Below are positions 1 through 14,100 of a stretch of 64,000 nucleotides of DNA, in pieces; within the stretch, counting starts at the first letter, position 1; the number at the start of each line of letters is the position of its first letter. Made by a program: the position numbers and the translations under genes. Source of the stretch: Lewinellaceae bacterium (GTDB lineage Bacteria > Bacteroidota > Bacteroidia > Chitinophagales > Saprospiraceae); the NCBI GenBank assembly GCA_020636025.1, contig JACJYQ010000007.1:396001-460000 (forward strand), read 5' to 3'. A model generated the notes under the pieces. It saw only the letters and a program-made list of their open reading frames with translations, was not told the origin of the DNA and did no database searches.

Positions 1-3000
1 TATGAACTGGAACAAACAGACGGCCCCGATCAGGGAGATCTCCTGGCTGTAGGAACATACACAATTCAATATACAGCTGAAGATGCAGCCGGTAACACGG
101 CGACTTGTAACTTCAGCATAGAAGTAATAGACACGCAGGATCCGGTGATCGTTTGCCCCGGAAACGTGGTGGTTGATGAAACCGATCCTGGAGAATGCAG
201 CTGGGAATCTCCGGCAAATAGCCTGTCACCACTGTACATCCAGAGCAATTGCCCTTCAGAAGTTACCTGGGAGGTGGTGAATCCTGATGCATCAGTTAAT
301 ACTGGCGACGATGACGTAAGCGGGTACACATTTGAACTGGGTACCAGCACGGTGACCTACACCATTACAGAGACAGCTAGCGGTCAGACCTGGACTTGTA
401 GCTTTACCGTTACGGTAGAAGACAACGAAGCACCAACGATCGAATGTCCTGCTGATATAGTGGTTGACAACGATATGGGTGAATGTGGTGCGATCGTAGA
501 ATTTGACGATCCAACAGTTGATGATAATTGTGGAATTAATTTAACACCTGGCTCAGCATCCTTTGTATATACAGGGAATATTGAGTATTGGACAGTTCCA
601 GCTGGAGTTACCGAAATCACAATCGAAGCAAATGGTGCTTCAGGAGGCGGTGCAGATGGTGGATTAGGGGCTTCAATAACAGGTACAGTATCAGTTACGC
701 CAGGTGAAGTGTTAAAAATTCTTTCTGGTGGTACTGGACAAGTTGCAACCTCGGGATTAGCCAGGCATGGTGGCGGTGGAGGAACATTCGTTACAAGATT
801 CGATGATACACCCCTGGTAATTGCTGGTGGTGGTGGTGGTCAAGGTGTCATAAGTAGCTTTGAATCTGGGCCCGGAGGCCCAGGGTTAGCAACTGAAGAT
901 GGCGGGAATTCTGTTTGCGGAGACCTTGGTGGTTCCGGTGGAAACGGCGGTGCATTTGGATTTGATGATGTTGATTCGGGCTGTGGAGATCCTGGAAACG
1001 GCGGTGGTGGATTATTCACTGCTGGTGGAATGGGTGTTTCTGGCGGCCAGTCTTTTGTAAGCGGTGGCGCAGGTGGCGTAGAAAATCCTATATCATGTAC
1101 AGATGAAGGCTTTGGTGGCTTTGGTGGCGGTGGTTCTGGCGGAAACGGCGGCGGCGGCGGCGGCGGTTATTCCGGTGGTGCTGGTGGTGCAAATGACAGA
1201 ATTAATGGTTGCATACCTAATACATATATCGGCGGCGGCGGCGGAGGTTCTTATAACGCTGATGCAGGAGGCATAAATATTGCCGGAGTAAATAGCGGAA
1301 GTGGATTTGTGAATATTACCTATGGCACATCCATGCTCACCCAGGTAAGCGGATTGCCAAGCGGCTCAATTTTCCCAGTTGGTACAATTAATAACACTTT
1401 CGTTGTTTCTGACAATGCTGGAAATACAGCATCCTGCAGTTTTGCAGTGACTGTAAATGATGTAGAGGATCCAACCGTCAGTTGTCCTATGAATGCAAAT
1501 ATCACTACAAGCAACCTGAATAGCGAGGGAGATTGTGCTGGTCAATATGCATGGGATCATCCAACTGCTGCTGACAACTGTGGAGTTGAAGAATTTGATT
1601 TCACATATACGAACCCTGATAATACCATTGATGGCCCGTATGATGGGGAACAGATTTCATTGGGCTTTATTTCTTCTAATGCAAATCACAATTTCGAATT
1701 GGGCACAACTACTGTGACCTACTATGTGGTGGATGTTCACGGCAATGCAACTACCTGTGCATTTACCGTAACCGTAACAGATGATGAAGACCCAACATTC
1801 GTAAACTGCCCTGAAGGTGTAACCTTCACCGTAGGCTTGTTTAGCGACGATTGTGAAGGCGGTGCGATCTGGAGTATTCCGATTGCCTCTGATAATTGCA
1901 GCGTAGAAGTAGAACAGACCGATGGTCCTGACCAGGGTGATCTGCTGTCAGTAGGAATTTATGACATACAGTATACAGCTGAAGATGCGGCTGGTAACAC
2001 AGCAACTTGTAACTTCTCTATTGAAGTTGTTGATACACAGGATCCGGTGATTGTTTGTCCTGGTAATGTAGTGGTTGAAGAAACCGATCCAGGGGAGTGC
2101 AGCTGGACATCTCCGGCGAATAGCCTGTCACCACTGTACATCCAGAGCAATTGTCCTTCAGAAGTTACCTGGGAAGTGGTGAATCCTGATGCATCAGTTA
2201 ATACTGGCGACGATGACGTTAGCGGGTACACATTTGAACTGGGTACCAGCACGGTAACCTATACCATTACGGAAACTGCCAGCATGCAAAGCTGGACTTG
2301 TAGCTTTACTGTGACGGTAGAGGATAACGAAGCACCAACGATTGTATGTCCTGGTGATATTGAGGTGGCAAATGACCCAGGAATTTGTGGCGCAATTGTA
2401 GAATTTGATGATCCGGAAGTGAACGACAATTGCACAATGTTCCCAGTTCCTGCGATGTTCGAACTTATTTCGAATGGAGGATTTGAAACTGGCGATTTGA
2501 CAAACTGGACAAATACGGGATATCCTGGATCATATTGTGGTGGTAAGGATTGGGAAGTATATTCTGGCCCATCACTATTAGAACAATGTTGGTTCGGCCT
2601 TGATTTGACTCCAGTTTCCGGTACTTATGCCAGTTATACTGCTTTTGATGGCCCAGGTCCACTTACTCTTTTCATGGATCAGAGCATTTCTATTCCTGAT
2701 AATGTTGAGTCAGCTCAATTAAGCTGGTTGTCGACCTATCAATTCCTGCTATTGTCGGTTACCGGTGGCTCAGGCACAATGGACCGGACATTGAGGTTCG
2801 ATTTATATGATGCTTCGGGTGTTACATTCCTGGCCAATCTGGCAAGCAGGGACTTCCCTGTTGATATGGATACATCCCAGGGTTGGGGTCCTGATATGGA
2901 GGATGTTACCTCCGTACTACAGGCTTATGAGGGAATGGATGTAGTGCTTAAAATAAGTGCATACATACCAGAGGTTCAAACAGGTCCATCTGACTACAGT

Positions 3001-6000
3001 ATAGATGATGTATCTCTTTTGGTGACCAGCAATGCAAGTCTTGTGCAAACTACGGGACTACCAAGTGGTTCTGTATTCCCTGTGGGAACCACCATCAATA
3101 CATTCCTGGCAACGGATGAAAGTGGAAATACAGCAACATGTTCCTTTGCAGTAACCGTAATTGATGAACAGGCGCCTGTTATAAACTGCCCGGCAGATGT
3201 AGAAATTACTACCAGTAACCTTTCATCAACTGGTGATTGTGCCGGACAATATGAATGGGATACGCCTATTCCTGCTGAAAACTGTAGCCTGGAATCATAC
3301 ACGGTGACTTATACTAATCCGGATAATACCATTGACGGTCCCTACCCGGCATTTGTGTATTCTCCAGCCAATTATCCCAATGGAAATGGTATTTCTAGTA
3401 ACAATAGAAATTTTGACCTGGGAACAACCATAGTTACATACTATGTGGAGGACGCTTCCGGAAATACAGGCACATGTACCTTCTCAGTAACGGTAACCGA
3501 TGATGAAGACCCAACATTCGTAAACTGCCCTGAAGGCGTAACCTTCACCGTAGGCTTGTTCAGCGACGATTGCCAGGGTGGTGCGATCTGGAGCATTCCA
3601 ATCGCTGATGATAATTGCGGGTATGAATTGGAACAGACAGACGGCCCCGATCAGGGAGAACTCCTGGCTGTTGGTACATACACAATTCAGTACACAGCTG
3701 AAGATGCAGCCGGTAACACGGCGACTTGTAACTTCTCCATAGAAGTTGTAGACACACAAGACCCGGTGATCGTATGCCCAGGCAACGTAGTGGTTGAAGA
3801 AACCGACCCTGGCCTGTGCAGTTGGACATCTCTTGACAACAGCCTGACAGCCTTGTACATACAGAGCAACTGTCCGGCAGAAGTTACCTGGGAAGTAGTG
3901 AATCCTGACATGAGTGTGAATACCGGCGACGATGATGTGAGCGGGTACACCTTTGATCTGGGCACCAGCACGGTGACCTATACAATCACAGAGACAGCAA
4001 GTGGCCAGACATGGTCATGTAGCTTCACCGTAACGGTAGAAGACCACGAAGCGCCGGTGATCGAATGTCCTGGTGATATTGAAGTAGATAACGATCCGGA
4101 GGCATGTGGCGCGATCGTAGAATTCGACGATCCGGAGATATCAGATAATTGTCCGATAGTATTGGGCGATGGATTAGAAATATTTGACTTCTCAGGTGCG
4201 GTTGAAACATGGACCGTACCGGCTGGAGTAACGGAAATTACCATTACGGCAGCGGGTGCCGAAGGAGCTAATCAGACTTACAGCCCTAAAGCTCCTGGCA
4301 AAGGCGCAGTATTGAGTGGAACCTTCGCTGTAACTCCTGGTGAAGTATTGAATATACTCGTAGGTGAGCAACCGCCGATGGAGCCATCATCCCTCAATGG
4401 TGGTGGTGGTGGTGGATCCTTTGTTTGGAAAACCACTGGCAATACCTTGTTGATTGCAGCTGCAGGTGGTAGCGGATCAGGACAGTGTGGAAATGGCAAT
4501 ATTCCAAAAGATGGCCTGGCAACACTTGGCGGAAGCGGCCAGGGAGGCCTTGGAGGTCAGTCTAATGGATGTGGCATTAACGGCGGCGGTGGCGGTGGCG
4601 CCGGATGGTTGTCAGATGGTATGGATAATACCATTTATCCAGGAACCGGAGGTCATTCACCATTGAATGGTGGCGCCGGTGGAGAGGCAGGACCTCCAAT
4701 ATACTACAATAATGGTCGCGGCGGATTTGGCGGCGGCGGCGGCGGTGCTGCCGACTGCGGTTCAGCTGGCGGTGGCGGTGGTTATACCGGTGGAGATGCT
4801 GCTGCAAACATTCTTTGTTTTGGCGGACAGGAGTCAACTGGTGCAACTTCATATAACATCGGTGGTGCCCAAATGGGTATGTCAGGTACGAATATTGGCA
4901 ACGGCAGCATTATGATCGAATACTCGGCAACCGCCAGTCTTGTACAAACAACTGGTCTGCCTAGTGGCTCTGAATTCCCGGTTGGAACGACTGTAAATAC
5001 GTTTGTATTGACTGATAATTCCGGCAATACAGCTACCTGCAGTTTTGAGGTAACTGTGAATGATGTGGAAGATCCAACGATCACTTGTCCTCAGAATGTC
5101 GATATTACAACAAGCAATCTCGACAGCGAAGGCGATTGTGCAGGAAAGTACGACTGGATGCATCCAATACCGGATGATAATTGTGGTATCAGTGATTTTG
5201 ATTTCACCTATACCAACCCGGATAATACAATCGATGGCCCTTACGATGGATATCAGATTGCGAACGGTTCCATTTCTTTGGATGCCAGCCATGACTTTGA
5301 ACTTGGCACAACCACAGTAACTTATTATGTAGAAGATGTTCACGGTAACACAACTTCCTGTGACTTTACCGTGACTGTAACCGACGATGAAGATCCAACA
5401 TTCGTAAACTGCCCGGAAGGTGTAACCTTCACAGTTGGTTTATTCAGCGACGATTGTCAGGGCGGTGCTATCTGGAGCATTCCGGTTGCATCTGATAACT
5501 GCAGCGTGGAAGTTGAGCAAACAGATGGTCCTGAACAGGGAGAACTGCTGTCTGTAGGCGTGTATGACATTCAGTATACCGCTGAAGATGCAGCAGGAAA
5601 CACAGCAACCTGTAACTTCTCCATAGAAGTAATTGATACAGAAGATCCGGTGATCGTTTGCCCAGGAAATGTAGTGGTTGATGAAACCGACCTGGATGAG
5701 TGCAGCTGGACATCCCCTGCTAACAGCCTGACTCCGTTGTACATTACCAGCAACTGTCCTTCAGAAGTTACCTGGGAAGTGGTGAATCCTGATATGAGTG
5801 TGAATACAGGTGATGATGACGTAAGTGGATACACCTTTGAACTGGGTACCAGCACAGTAACTTACACAATAACGGAGACTGCCAGCATGCAAAGCTGGTC
5901 CTGCAGCTTTACCGTTACCGTTGAAGATCATCAGGCGCCGGAGATCGTTTGTCCTGCAGATATTGAAGTGGACAACGATCCGGGCATTTGCGGTGCTGTG

Positions 6001-9000
6001 GTGGAGTTTGATGATCCGGAGGTTGACGATAACTGCGCCCTGTCTGTTGGCGGATCTCAGTCTATTGAATTTGAATATACTGGAGCGATGCAAACTTGGA
6101 CAGTTCCAGCTGGCGTTACCGAAATTGATGTATTGATGTATGGCGCTTCCGGTGGATTCAGTACACCGGAAACAGGATCCAGCAATATGGGCGACGGTGG
6201 ACTTGGAGGTATGGTTTCCGGTAAACTGGCTGTGACTCCTGGCGAGGTGCTGACAATTTATGTTGGCGGAGAAGGTGGTAACGGAGAAAATGGCATTGCC
6301 GGAATTGGTGGATATAATGGTGGTGGTGCAGGCTCTACGACAACTAATTTTGAAACACAAGCCGGTGGTGGCGGTGGCGGCGCTACCGATATAAGACAAG
6401 GCGGAACTGGTCTTACTAACCGGGTAGCGGTTGCTGCCGGCGGTGGTGGTGCTGCTTCCTGCAGTGGCACCTTGAGAGATGGTGGCAATGGAGGTGACTT
6501 TACCGGCAGTACGCCTCCTCCTTCCTGCGCTGGTAATGCGCCTACTGGCGGCACCCCAACCATGGGTGGTGCTGGTGGGTCACTGGGGGGATGGTGCAAT
6601 GGATTGGATGGTACGCTGGGCTTTGGTGGAGATGCTTGTGATGGAACAGGCAGTCCAACTTTAAGCGCTGGCGGCGGCGGCGGTGCCGGATTCTATGGCG
6701 GCGGTGGAGGATCATGGCACGGAGGTGCAGGTGGTTCTTCGTATGTAGGTGGCCTTACCATGGGTGCAACTACAGGAGGTCTGCAGTCTGGCGATGGCCT
6801 GCTGATCATCAGCTATTCCTCATCCGGTTCATTGGTACAGGTTGGTGGCTTGCCTAGCGGGTCTGTATTCCCGGTTGGAACTACAACAAACATTTTTGTA
6901 GCCACTGATGCTTCAGGAAATACAGCATCCTGCAGCTTTAATGTAACAGTAAATGATACGGAAGCACCAACTGTAGATTGCTCCGGCCTTGATGTTGCCA
7001 TTACCACATCAGATGGTGTTGAGGGTGATTGTGCTGGACAATACAGCTGGGATGTTCCGATTCCAATGGATAACTGCGGAGTTTTAGGATATACCGTTAC
7101 CTATACCAACCCGGATGCTTCCATTGACGGGCCTTCTGATGCCTTTATGTTTACCCCAGGCAATCCTGCCAATGGTGAACCAATGGCAGTACGCAACTTT
7201 GATTTGGGAGTTACAACAGTAACCTACTATGTTGAAGACGAGCACGGCAATACAACAAGCTGTAATTTCACAGTAACCGTTACCGACGATGAAGATCCTG
7301 CATTCGTAAACTGTCCTGAAGGTACCACCTTTACGGTTGGCCTGTTCAGCGACGACTGCGAAGGCGGCGCGATCTGGAGCATTCCGATTGCCGAGGATAA
7401 CTGCGGCGTTACCGTAGAACAAACTGATGGACCTGATCAGGGCGAATTGCTTGGAGTAGGTACATACGAAATCCAGTACACAGCCGAAGACGCAGCAGGC
7501 AATACAGCGACCTGTAACTTCACCATTGAAGTGATCGATACACAGGATCCTGCGATTGTATGTCCTGGTAATGTGATCGTTGATGAAACTGATCCTGGTG
7601 TTTGCACCTGGACATCTCCTGAGAACAGTCTGACACCGCTCTACATCCAGAGCAATTGTCCGGCAACCGTTACCTGGGAGGTGGTAAATCCGGATGCATC
7701 TGTGAATACGGGATCGGGCGATGTTAGCGGATACATCTTTGATCTTGGTACCAGCCTGGTGACCTACACGATTACGGAAGATGCCAGTGGCCAAAGCTGG
7801 TCATGTAGCTTCACTGTGACTGTTGAGGATCACGAAGCGCCAACGATCGAGTGTCCGGCTGATATTGCTGTTGAAAATGATCCGGGTGTGTGCGGTGCGG
7901 TCGTTGAATTTGACGATCCGGAAGTATCCGACAACTGTAATTTGAATCTCAACCAGCAACAATTTGATTTCAACTATACTGGCTCTGAACAGGTATTTGT
8001 AGTGCCTGCTGGAGTTTCCGAAATCATAGTGGAAGCCTGGGGCGCCCAGGGTGGCGAACCCGAAGACCGTCTGGATAACTCCGACGGCGGTTTGGGAGGA
8101 TACGTTACTGGCGTAATGTCTGTTACTCCAGGCCAGACGCTGTACCTCTACGTTGGAGGTCAGGGCTTGCCAAGTGGTACAGGCGGTTACAATGGCGGCG
8201 GCGACGGTGGCTACGGCCAGGCAGGTTCCTCCTGCGCTGGCGGCCCTGCTGCCGGTGGTGGTGGTGCATCTGATATTCGTATCGGAGGTAACACCCTGAA
8301 CGACCGCATGGTGGTAGCGGCAGGTGGTGGCGGCAGTGGCCGTGACTATTGCAATGGCTCCTGCCAGCCTTGTGGTTGTGGTGGTGCTGGCGGTGGCGCT
8401 GGTGGCCTCAATGGCGTTGATGGTTTTGCAGCTTACAACTGCGGCTTCGGCTATTCCGGCCAGGGTGTAAACTTTGGAGGTGGTGCTACCCAATTGGCTG
8501 GCGGCGCTGGCGGTCCGCAAGACAACGGCAGCAGCAACATGGGTACATCCGGCGCATTTGGCGGTGGAGGTACCGGTTCCGACGGTTTATATGATGTTGC
8601 TGGCGGCGGCGGCGGCGGTGGTTACTACGGCGGCGGCGGCGGCGGCGGCGCATCCAACGGCAGCGGCGTTGCCGGCGGCGGCGGTGGTGGTGGTTCCAGT
8701 TATCTGGGCACCCTAAACATGGCTTCCGGTCTGACCGGTGTACGCGCAGGCGATGGTATGATCCGTATTTCAACTATCTCCAGCGGCAACCTGGTTCAAA
8801 CGACTGGCATGCCTTCAGGATCAAGCTTCCCGGTTGGAACAACAATCAATACATTCGTGGTATCCGATTTGGCTGGCAACACAGCCAGCTGTAGTTTCAA
8901 TGTAACTGTTGAAGATACAGAACAACCAGCCATTGACTGTCCGGCTCCGGTATCCATTACGACCAGCAACCTGGGGACAACAGGCGACTGCTTCGGTCAG

Positions 9001-11157
9001 TACGAATGGACAGCACCGACGCCAACCGACAACTGCGGTCTGGAAGAATACCATGTAGTGTTTGTAAACCCTGACGGTTCCAATTCGGGCCCGATGGATG
9101 TATACCAGTTCAGCTTGCCGAACTTCCCAACTGGATTGGCTCCGAACAACTGGCAATTTGAAATCGGTACAACGGCCATTACTTACTATGTAGAAGACGA
9201 GCACGGAAACACAACCAACTGTGACTTCACCGTTACAGTTACTGATGATGAAGATCCTGAGTTCGTGAACTGTCCTGAAGGTGTAACCTTTACGGTTGGC
9301 TTGTTCAGTGACGACTGCGAAGGCGGAGCGATCTGGAGTATTCCGATTGCATCTGATAACTGTAGCGTGAGCGTTACCCAGTCAGACGGCCCGGATCAGG
9401 GTGAATTACTGGCGGTTGGTACTTACCAGATTCAGTACACAGCTGAAGATGCAGCTGGCAACACAGCCACTTGTAACTTCTCAATTGAAGTTATTGATAC
9501 ACAGGATCCTGCGATCGTTTGTCCAGGAAACGTAGTAGTGGATGAAACAGATCCAGGTTTGTGCAGCTGGACTGCTCCTGATCACAGTCTGACACCGCTT
9601 TACATTGCCAGCAACTGTCCTGCGACAGTAACCTGGGAAGTAGTAAATCCGGATGCCAGTGTGAATACAGGTTTTGATGATGTGAGCGGCTACACCTTTG
9701 CACTGGGTACCAGCACGGTGACCTACACGATCACAGAAGATGCCAGTGGCCAGAGCTGGTCATGCAGCTTCACCGTGACAGTGGAAGATCACGAAGCACC
9801 GGTAATTGAGTGTCCTGATGATATTGAAGTAGCCAACGATCCTGGTGTTTGTGGTGCTGTGGTTGAATTCGACGATCCTGAATTCAGCGACAACTGCGAA
9901 CTGGTAATTGAAGTTCCTGATGTGATGGCCGAGTTTGAGTTCACTGGAGACGAAGCAGTATTTGTGGTGCCTCCTGGTGTGACTGAAATTATGGTAGAAG
10001 CCTGGGGCGCACAAGGTTCTCCTAACGTAGCCAATGACGCTGATGGCGGATTAGGTGGCTATGCTACCGGAGTGATCTCAGTGACTCCAGGTGAAGTTTT
10101 GACAGTCTATGTAGGCGGTCAGGACGGATATAACGGCGGTGGCGCCGGTGATGATGCGGATTGTGATAATTCGAAAGGTGGCTCCGGTGGTGGTGCTTCC
10201 GATATTCGTCAGGGCGGTGCTGCTATTGCTGATCGAGTGATCGTTGCCGGTGGTGGCGGCGGTGCCGGAGGTCGCAGGAACCAGGGTTGTGGCCCAGGAG
10301 CTGGCGGCGGCGGCGGCGGTGGATACTACGGCGGCGGCGGCGGCGGCGGATACCGCGGCAATGGCGGCGGCGGTGGTACGCAAATTGCCGGTGGTGCTGG
10401 TGGAGCAACTGGCTTCCCTTCTTCTGGTGGCGGTCCTGGTCTGGATGGTGCACTTGGAGTTGGAGGCGCCGGTGGACATGCTCCTGCCAATAACCAGACT
10501 GGTAGTCAGTCAGGAACAGACGGTGGTGTAGGTGGTGGCTTTGATGGCGGTAATGGCATCGATTCTCCAGGAAACACCTGGGTAGGTGGTTCCGGTGGCG
10601 GTGGCTCCAGCTTTGTTGGAACAGCCGGAATGGCAAACACTATGTCTGATGTACAGGCAGGAAACGGTTTTGTAAGATTCACTTACACGGTTTTATCTCC
10701 TGCCATGCTTGTTCAAACGGAAGGACTGCCTAGCGGTTCCGAGTTCCCTGTTGGTACCACGATCAATACATTTGTGATTACGGATAATTCCGGAAATACG
10801 GCTTCATGTAGTTTCGAAGTAACGGTTAACGATGAAGAAGATCCACAGATTACCTGCCCGGATAATGTAGAGATCACAACAAGCAACCTGGGTAATCTGG
10901 GTGATTGTGCCGGAACTTATGAGTGGGAGCATCCAATGCCTACAGACAATTGTGACATCGCCGACATTGATTTCACTTACACCAATCCTGATGGTTCCAT
11001 TGACGGACCTTATGATGGTGAGCAGATCTCTGATGGTACCATTCCTACAATGGCCAGCCACAATTTCGCTCAGGGTGTTACAACGGTTACTTACTATGTA
11101 ACAGACGTTCACGGCAACACAACAACCTGTACGTTCACCGTAACTGTTACAGATGAT
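1..11157 (+). repeat. Six in-frame coding super-repeats (about 1.7-1.96 kb each)
   Basis: The unit starts (codon for the D before PVIVCPG or PAIVCPG) are at 139, 2041, 3760, 5644, 7546 and 9505, giving lengths of 1902, 1719, 1884, 1902 and 1959 bp; the last ends near 11157. Unit 2 is shorter because its inserted module differs. Some segments are almost identical at DNA level (about 200-350 against 2105-2255), while the Gly-rich cores differ. GGC/GGT-rich runs occur in the cores, for example near 1149-1165, 8603-8650 and 10306-10350. Confidence 0.9.
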
Positions 11158-14100
11158 GAGGCGCCAATTTTTGAAAATTGTCCTACAGCCATGATCATGA
11201 TCGCCAACGATCCGGATCAGTGTAGCGGCAAAGCAAACTGGCAGCCACCTGTAGCGACTGATAACTGTTTACCACTGGTAATTTCTGCACCTGGTGATCC
11301 ACAACCTGGTACCGTGGTGCAAACCGGTGGCCCATTACCAGGTACGCCAATTGACATTACTTGTCCTCCAACGCCGATAAACATTACTTATCAGGCAACA
11401 GACGGATCGGGTAATACTTCAGAGTGTACTTTCCAGGTAATGGTTATTGAAACACAGAAACCCGAGTTTGATGCGGATATCACCATGCCAAATGATACTA
11501 CAGTAGATTGTCACTCTGTTCCGACAAACTGCGTGTATCATGGTAACGGCATTTGCACGCCATTGACCAACAATGATGTGCACGATAACTGTACCGATCC
11601 GGAAGATCTGGAAATAGTATTTACAGAAGAAAGTACGCAGTGCAATGATCCTTCTATGTGCTGCTACTATACATACCACCTGACAAGAACCTGGACAATT
11701 TCTGATTGCTATGACAATGAGTTGGTTCATGTTCAGGAAATTGAAGTGCAGGATACAACCAAGCCAATGGCTGTCTGTAAAGACATTACCATCACGCTTG
11801 ATCCATTTGGAAATGTAAACATTACTCCAAAGGATCTGGATGGAGGATCAACAGACAATTGCGCTGATCCACAATACCTGACCTTCTCAGCGCCACAACT
11901 GGCCTTTGCTTGTCAGAACCTGGGTGTGAATTATGTGACCTTGACAGTGACCGATCCATGCGGAAACTTCGACACTTGCACAGCAATTGTCACCGTACTG
12001 GAAGGCATAGGTAAATGCGATCCTGAATACGACTACGATGGCTCAGATCCATGTGTATGTCTGGACAATGCTACTAACCTGACCAATGGTCAGTTTGGTG
12101 AATTCGTTCAGATCCATGCACTTGGAGGCCAGACCTGGACGATTACATCAGTATCCGGACTGTACCTGGCTACCAGCCCGGCTCCTCCGGCTGCTCCGAT
12201 ACCAGTTACAGTGGGTACACTGTTGGTGAACGGTACTGCTGATGGTGTGGATAACAACAACAACGGCATGATCGATGAATTTGAAGAGATCGTATTCTAC
12301 ACGTTCAATGGTCGTCACGTTGAGGGAATTGGCTACACAGCTACGTTTACCAATGATTTGGGTCAGACACTGACGCTTACGAACAAGTGTTACTACCCAA
12401 CGCCTGTGTTCACCAACCTGGAAGACATCCTGTGTCTGGGAACTCCGCCATTTACCATTGAAATGGCGGATGAAAATGGCGGTGACGGAAATGTCGTTCC
12501 TGGTTCGATCATGGTTGACGGTGTGCCAACAAACATCTTTGATGCGGCGGCACTTGGTCTGGGTCAACACCTAGTAATGGGTATATTTGATGCAGGTCCA
12601 GCATTGCCAAATCTATATGTAAATGGCGTATTGGTTGGAGGCACCATGGCAGAAGCACTTGCTGATCCTGGTTGTCAACAGAAGATTTCTCAATATGTCA
12701 ATATTGTGGAAACACCTGACCAGTTGCATTGTAATGACCTGGTACACGTATCCATTGATGCAGATTGTATTGCGGTGATTAACCCGGATGATGTTCTGGA
12801 AGGCACATACTACTGCTACGACGACTTTGTAGTGGAAGTAGATAAAACCCTGCCTTACGGTAATGGTCCATGGCTGCCACCGGTATTTGATGCAACTGAT
12901 ATTGGTAAGACATATTATTACCGTGTAAGACACATTACTGGTGGTCCGAACCTCTGTTGGGGTGAAATCAAGATTGAGGATAAACTGGCGCCTGCGCTCA
13001 CCTGTCCTCCAGATCTGACGATTGCCTGCAGTGAGTCAACAGACGTATCTCATCTGGGAGATGTTGCCATCCAGGATTGCAGCACTACTACAACAGTAAT
13101 TGATGATGAATATGCAGATAATGGCAACTGTAATGATCCACGTGCCTTCCTGTATCGCACCTGGTTGGTAACAGATGCCTGGGGTAATCAGTCGGTTTGC
13201 TCTCAAACCGTTACGATCACGCCATTCGATCTGGATGATGTTGTTTGGCCGGATGATGCTCAGGTAGATTGTGAGGATACTTATCTGAACCCTGCCGGTA
13301 TTGCATCCATCAACACAGGCGAGCCTAGCATCAATGGAGCTTCCATCGTAGGAAGTGTATGGTGTGGCGCTCAGGTTGGATACACAGATGAGATTTACTA
13401 TGGTTGCGGTGGCACATTCACCGTATTGAGAACCTGGGGCGTATTGAACAACTGTTTGCCAGTTGGCCAAGGCAACCCAATCTCACATGTACAGAGAATC
13501 GAAGTGGTTGACCTGGGAGGTCCTCAGTTTGATTGTCCGGTATCTGCGACGGTATCTACCGATCCACTGACATGCTGCTCTACAGCTGCCTTGCCGGATA
13601 TGATCATTTCTGAAGGATGTTCCAAGATCCTGAATCTGGAAGCCAAAGTAACTGGTACAGATCCTGCGACAGGTAACATCATCACCTTTACGGTTCCTGG
13701 CCACCTGGGCGACTTCCCTGGTAACAACTACTGGAACCCGGATACGCTGGCGATATTTGACTATACACAGTGCTTGCCATTGGGTACCTACAATGTTCGC
13801 TACAAAGCATCCGATCAGTGTGGTAACACTTCGTTCTGTTTCTTCGAACTTACTGTTGCCGACTTGATTCCACCTGTAGCATCCTGTGACCAGCAAACGG
13901 TGGTTGGCATCAATGGAGATGATCCAAATGATTGCTACACACCTGCAGATGGTTGCGACGGAGCCGGTGTAACATGGGTGAAAGCAAGCACCTTCGATGA
14001 TGGTTCATATGATAACTGTAATCAGGTGAAAGTCAGCATCCGCCGCATGGCTCCATACTCAGATTGTATTGAAAATCTGAGCCACGATCCATGCTACCCT

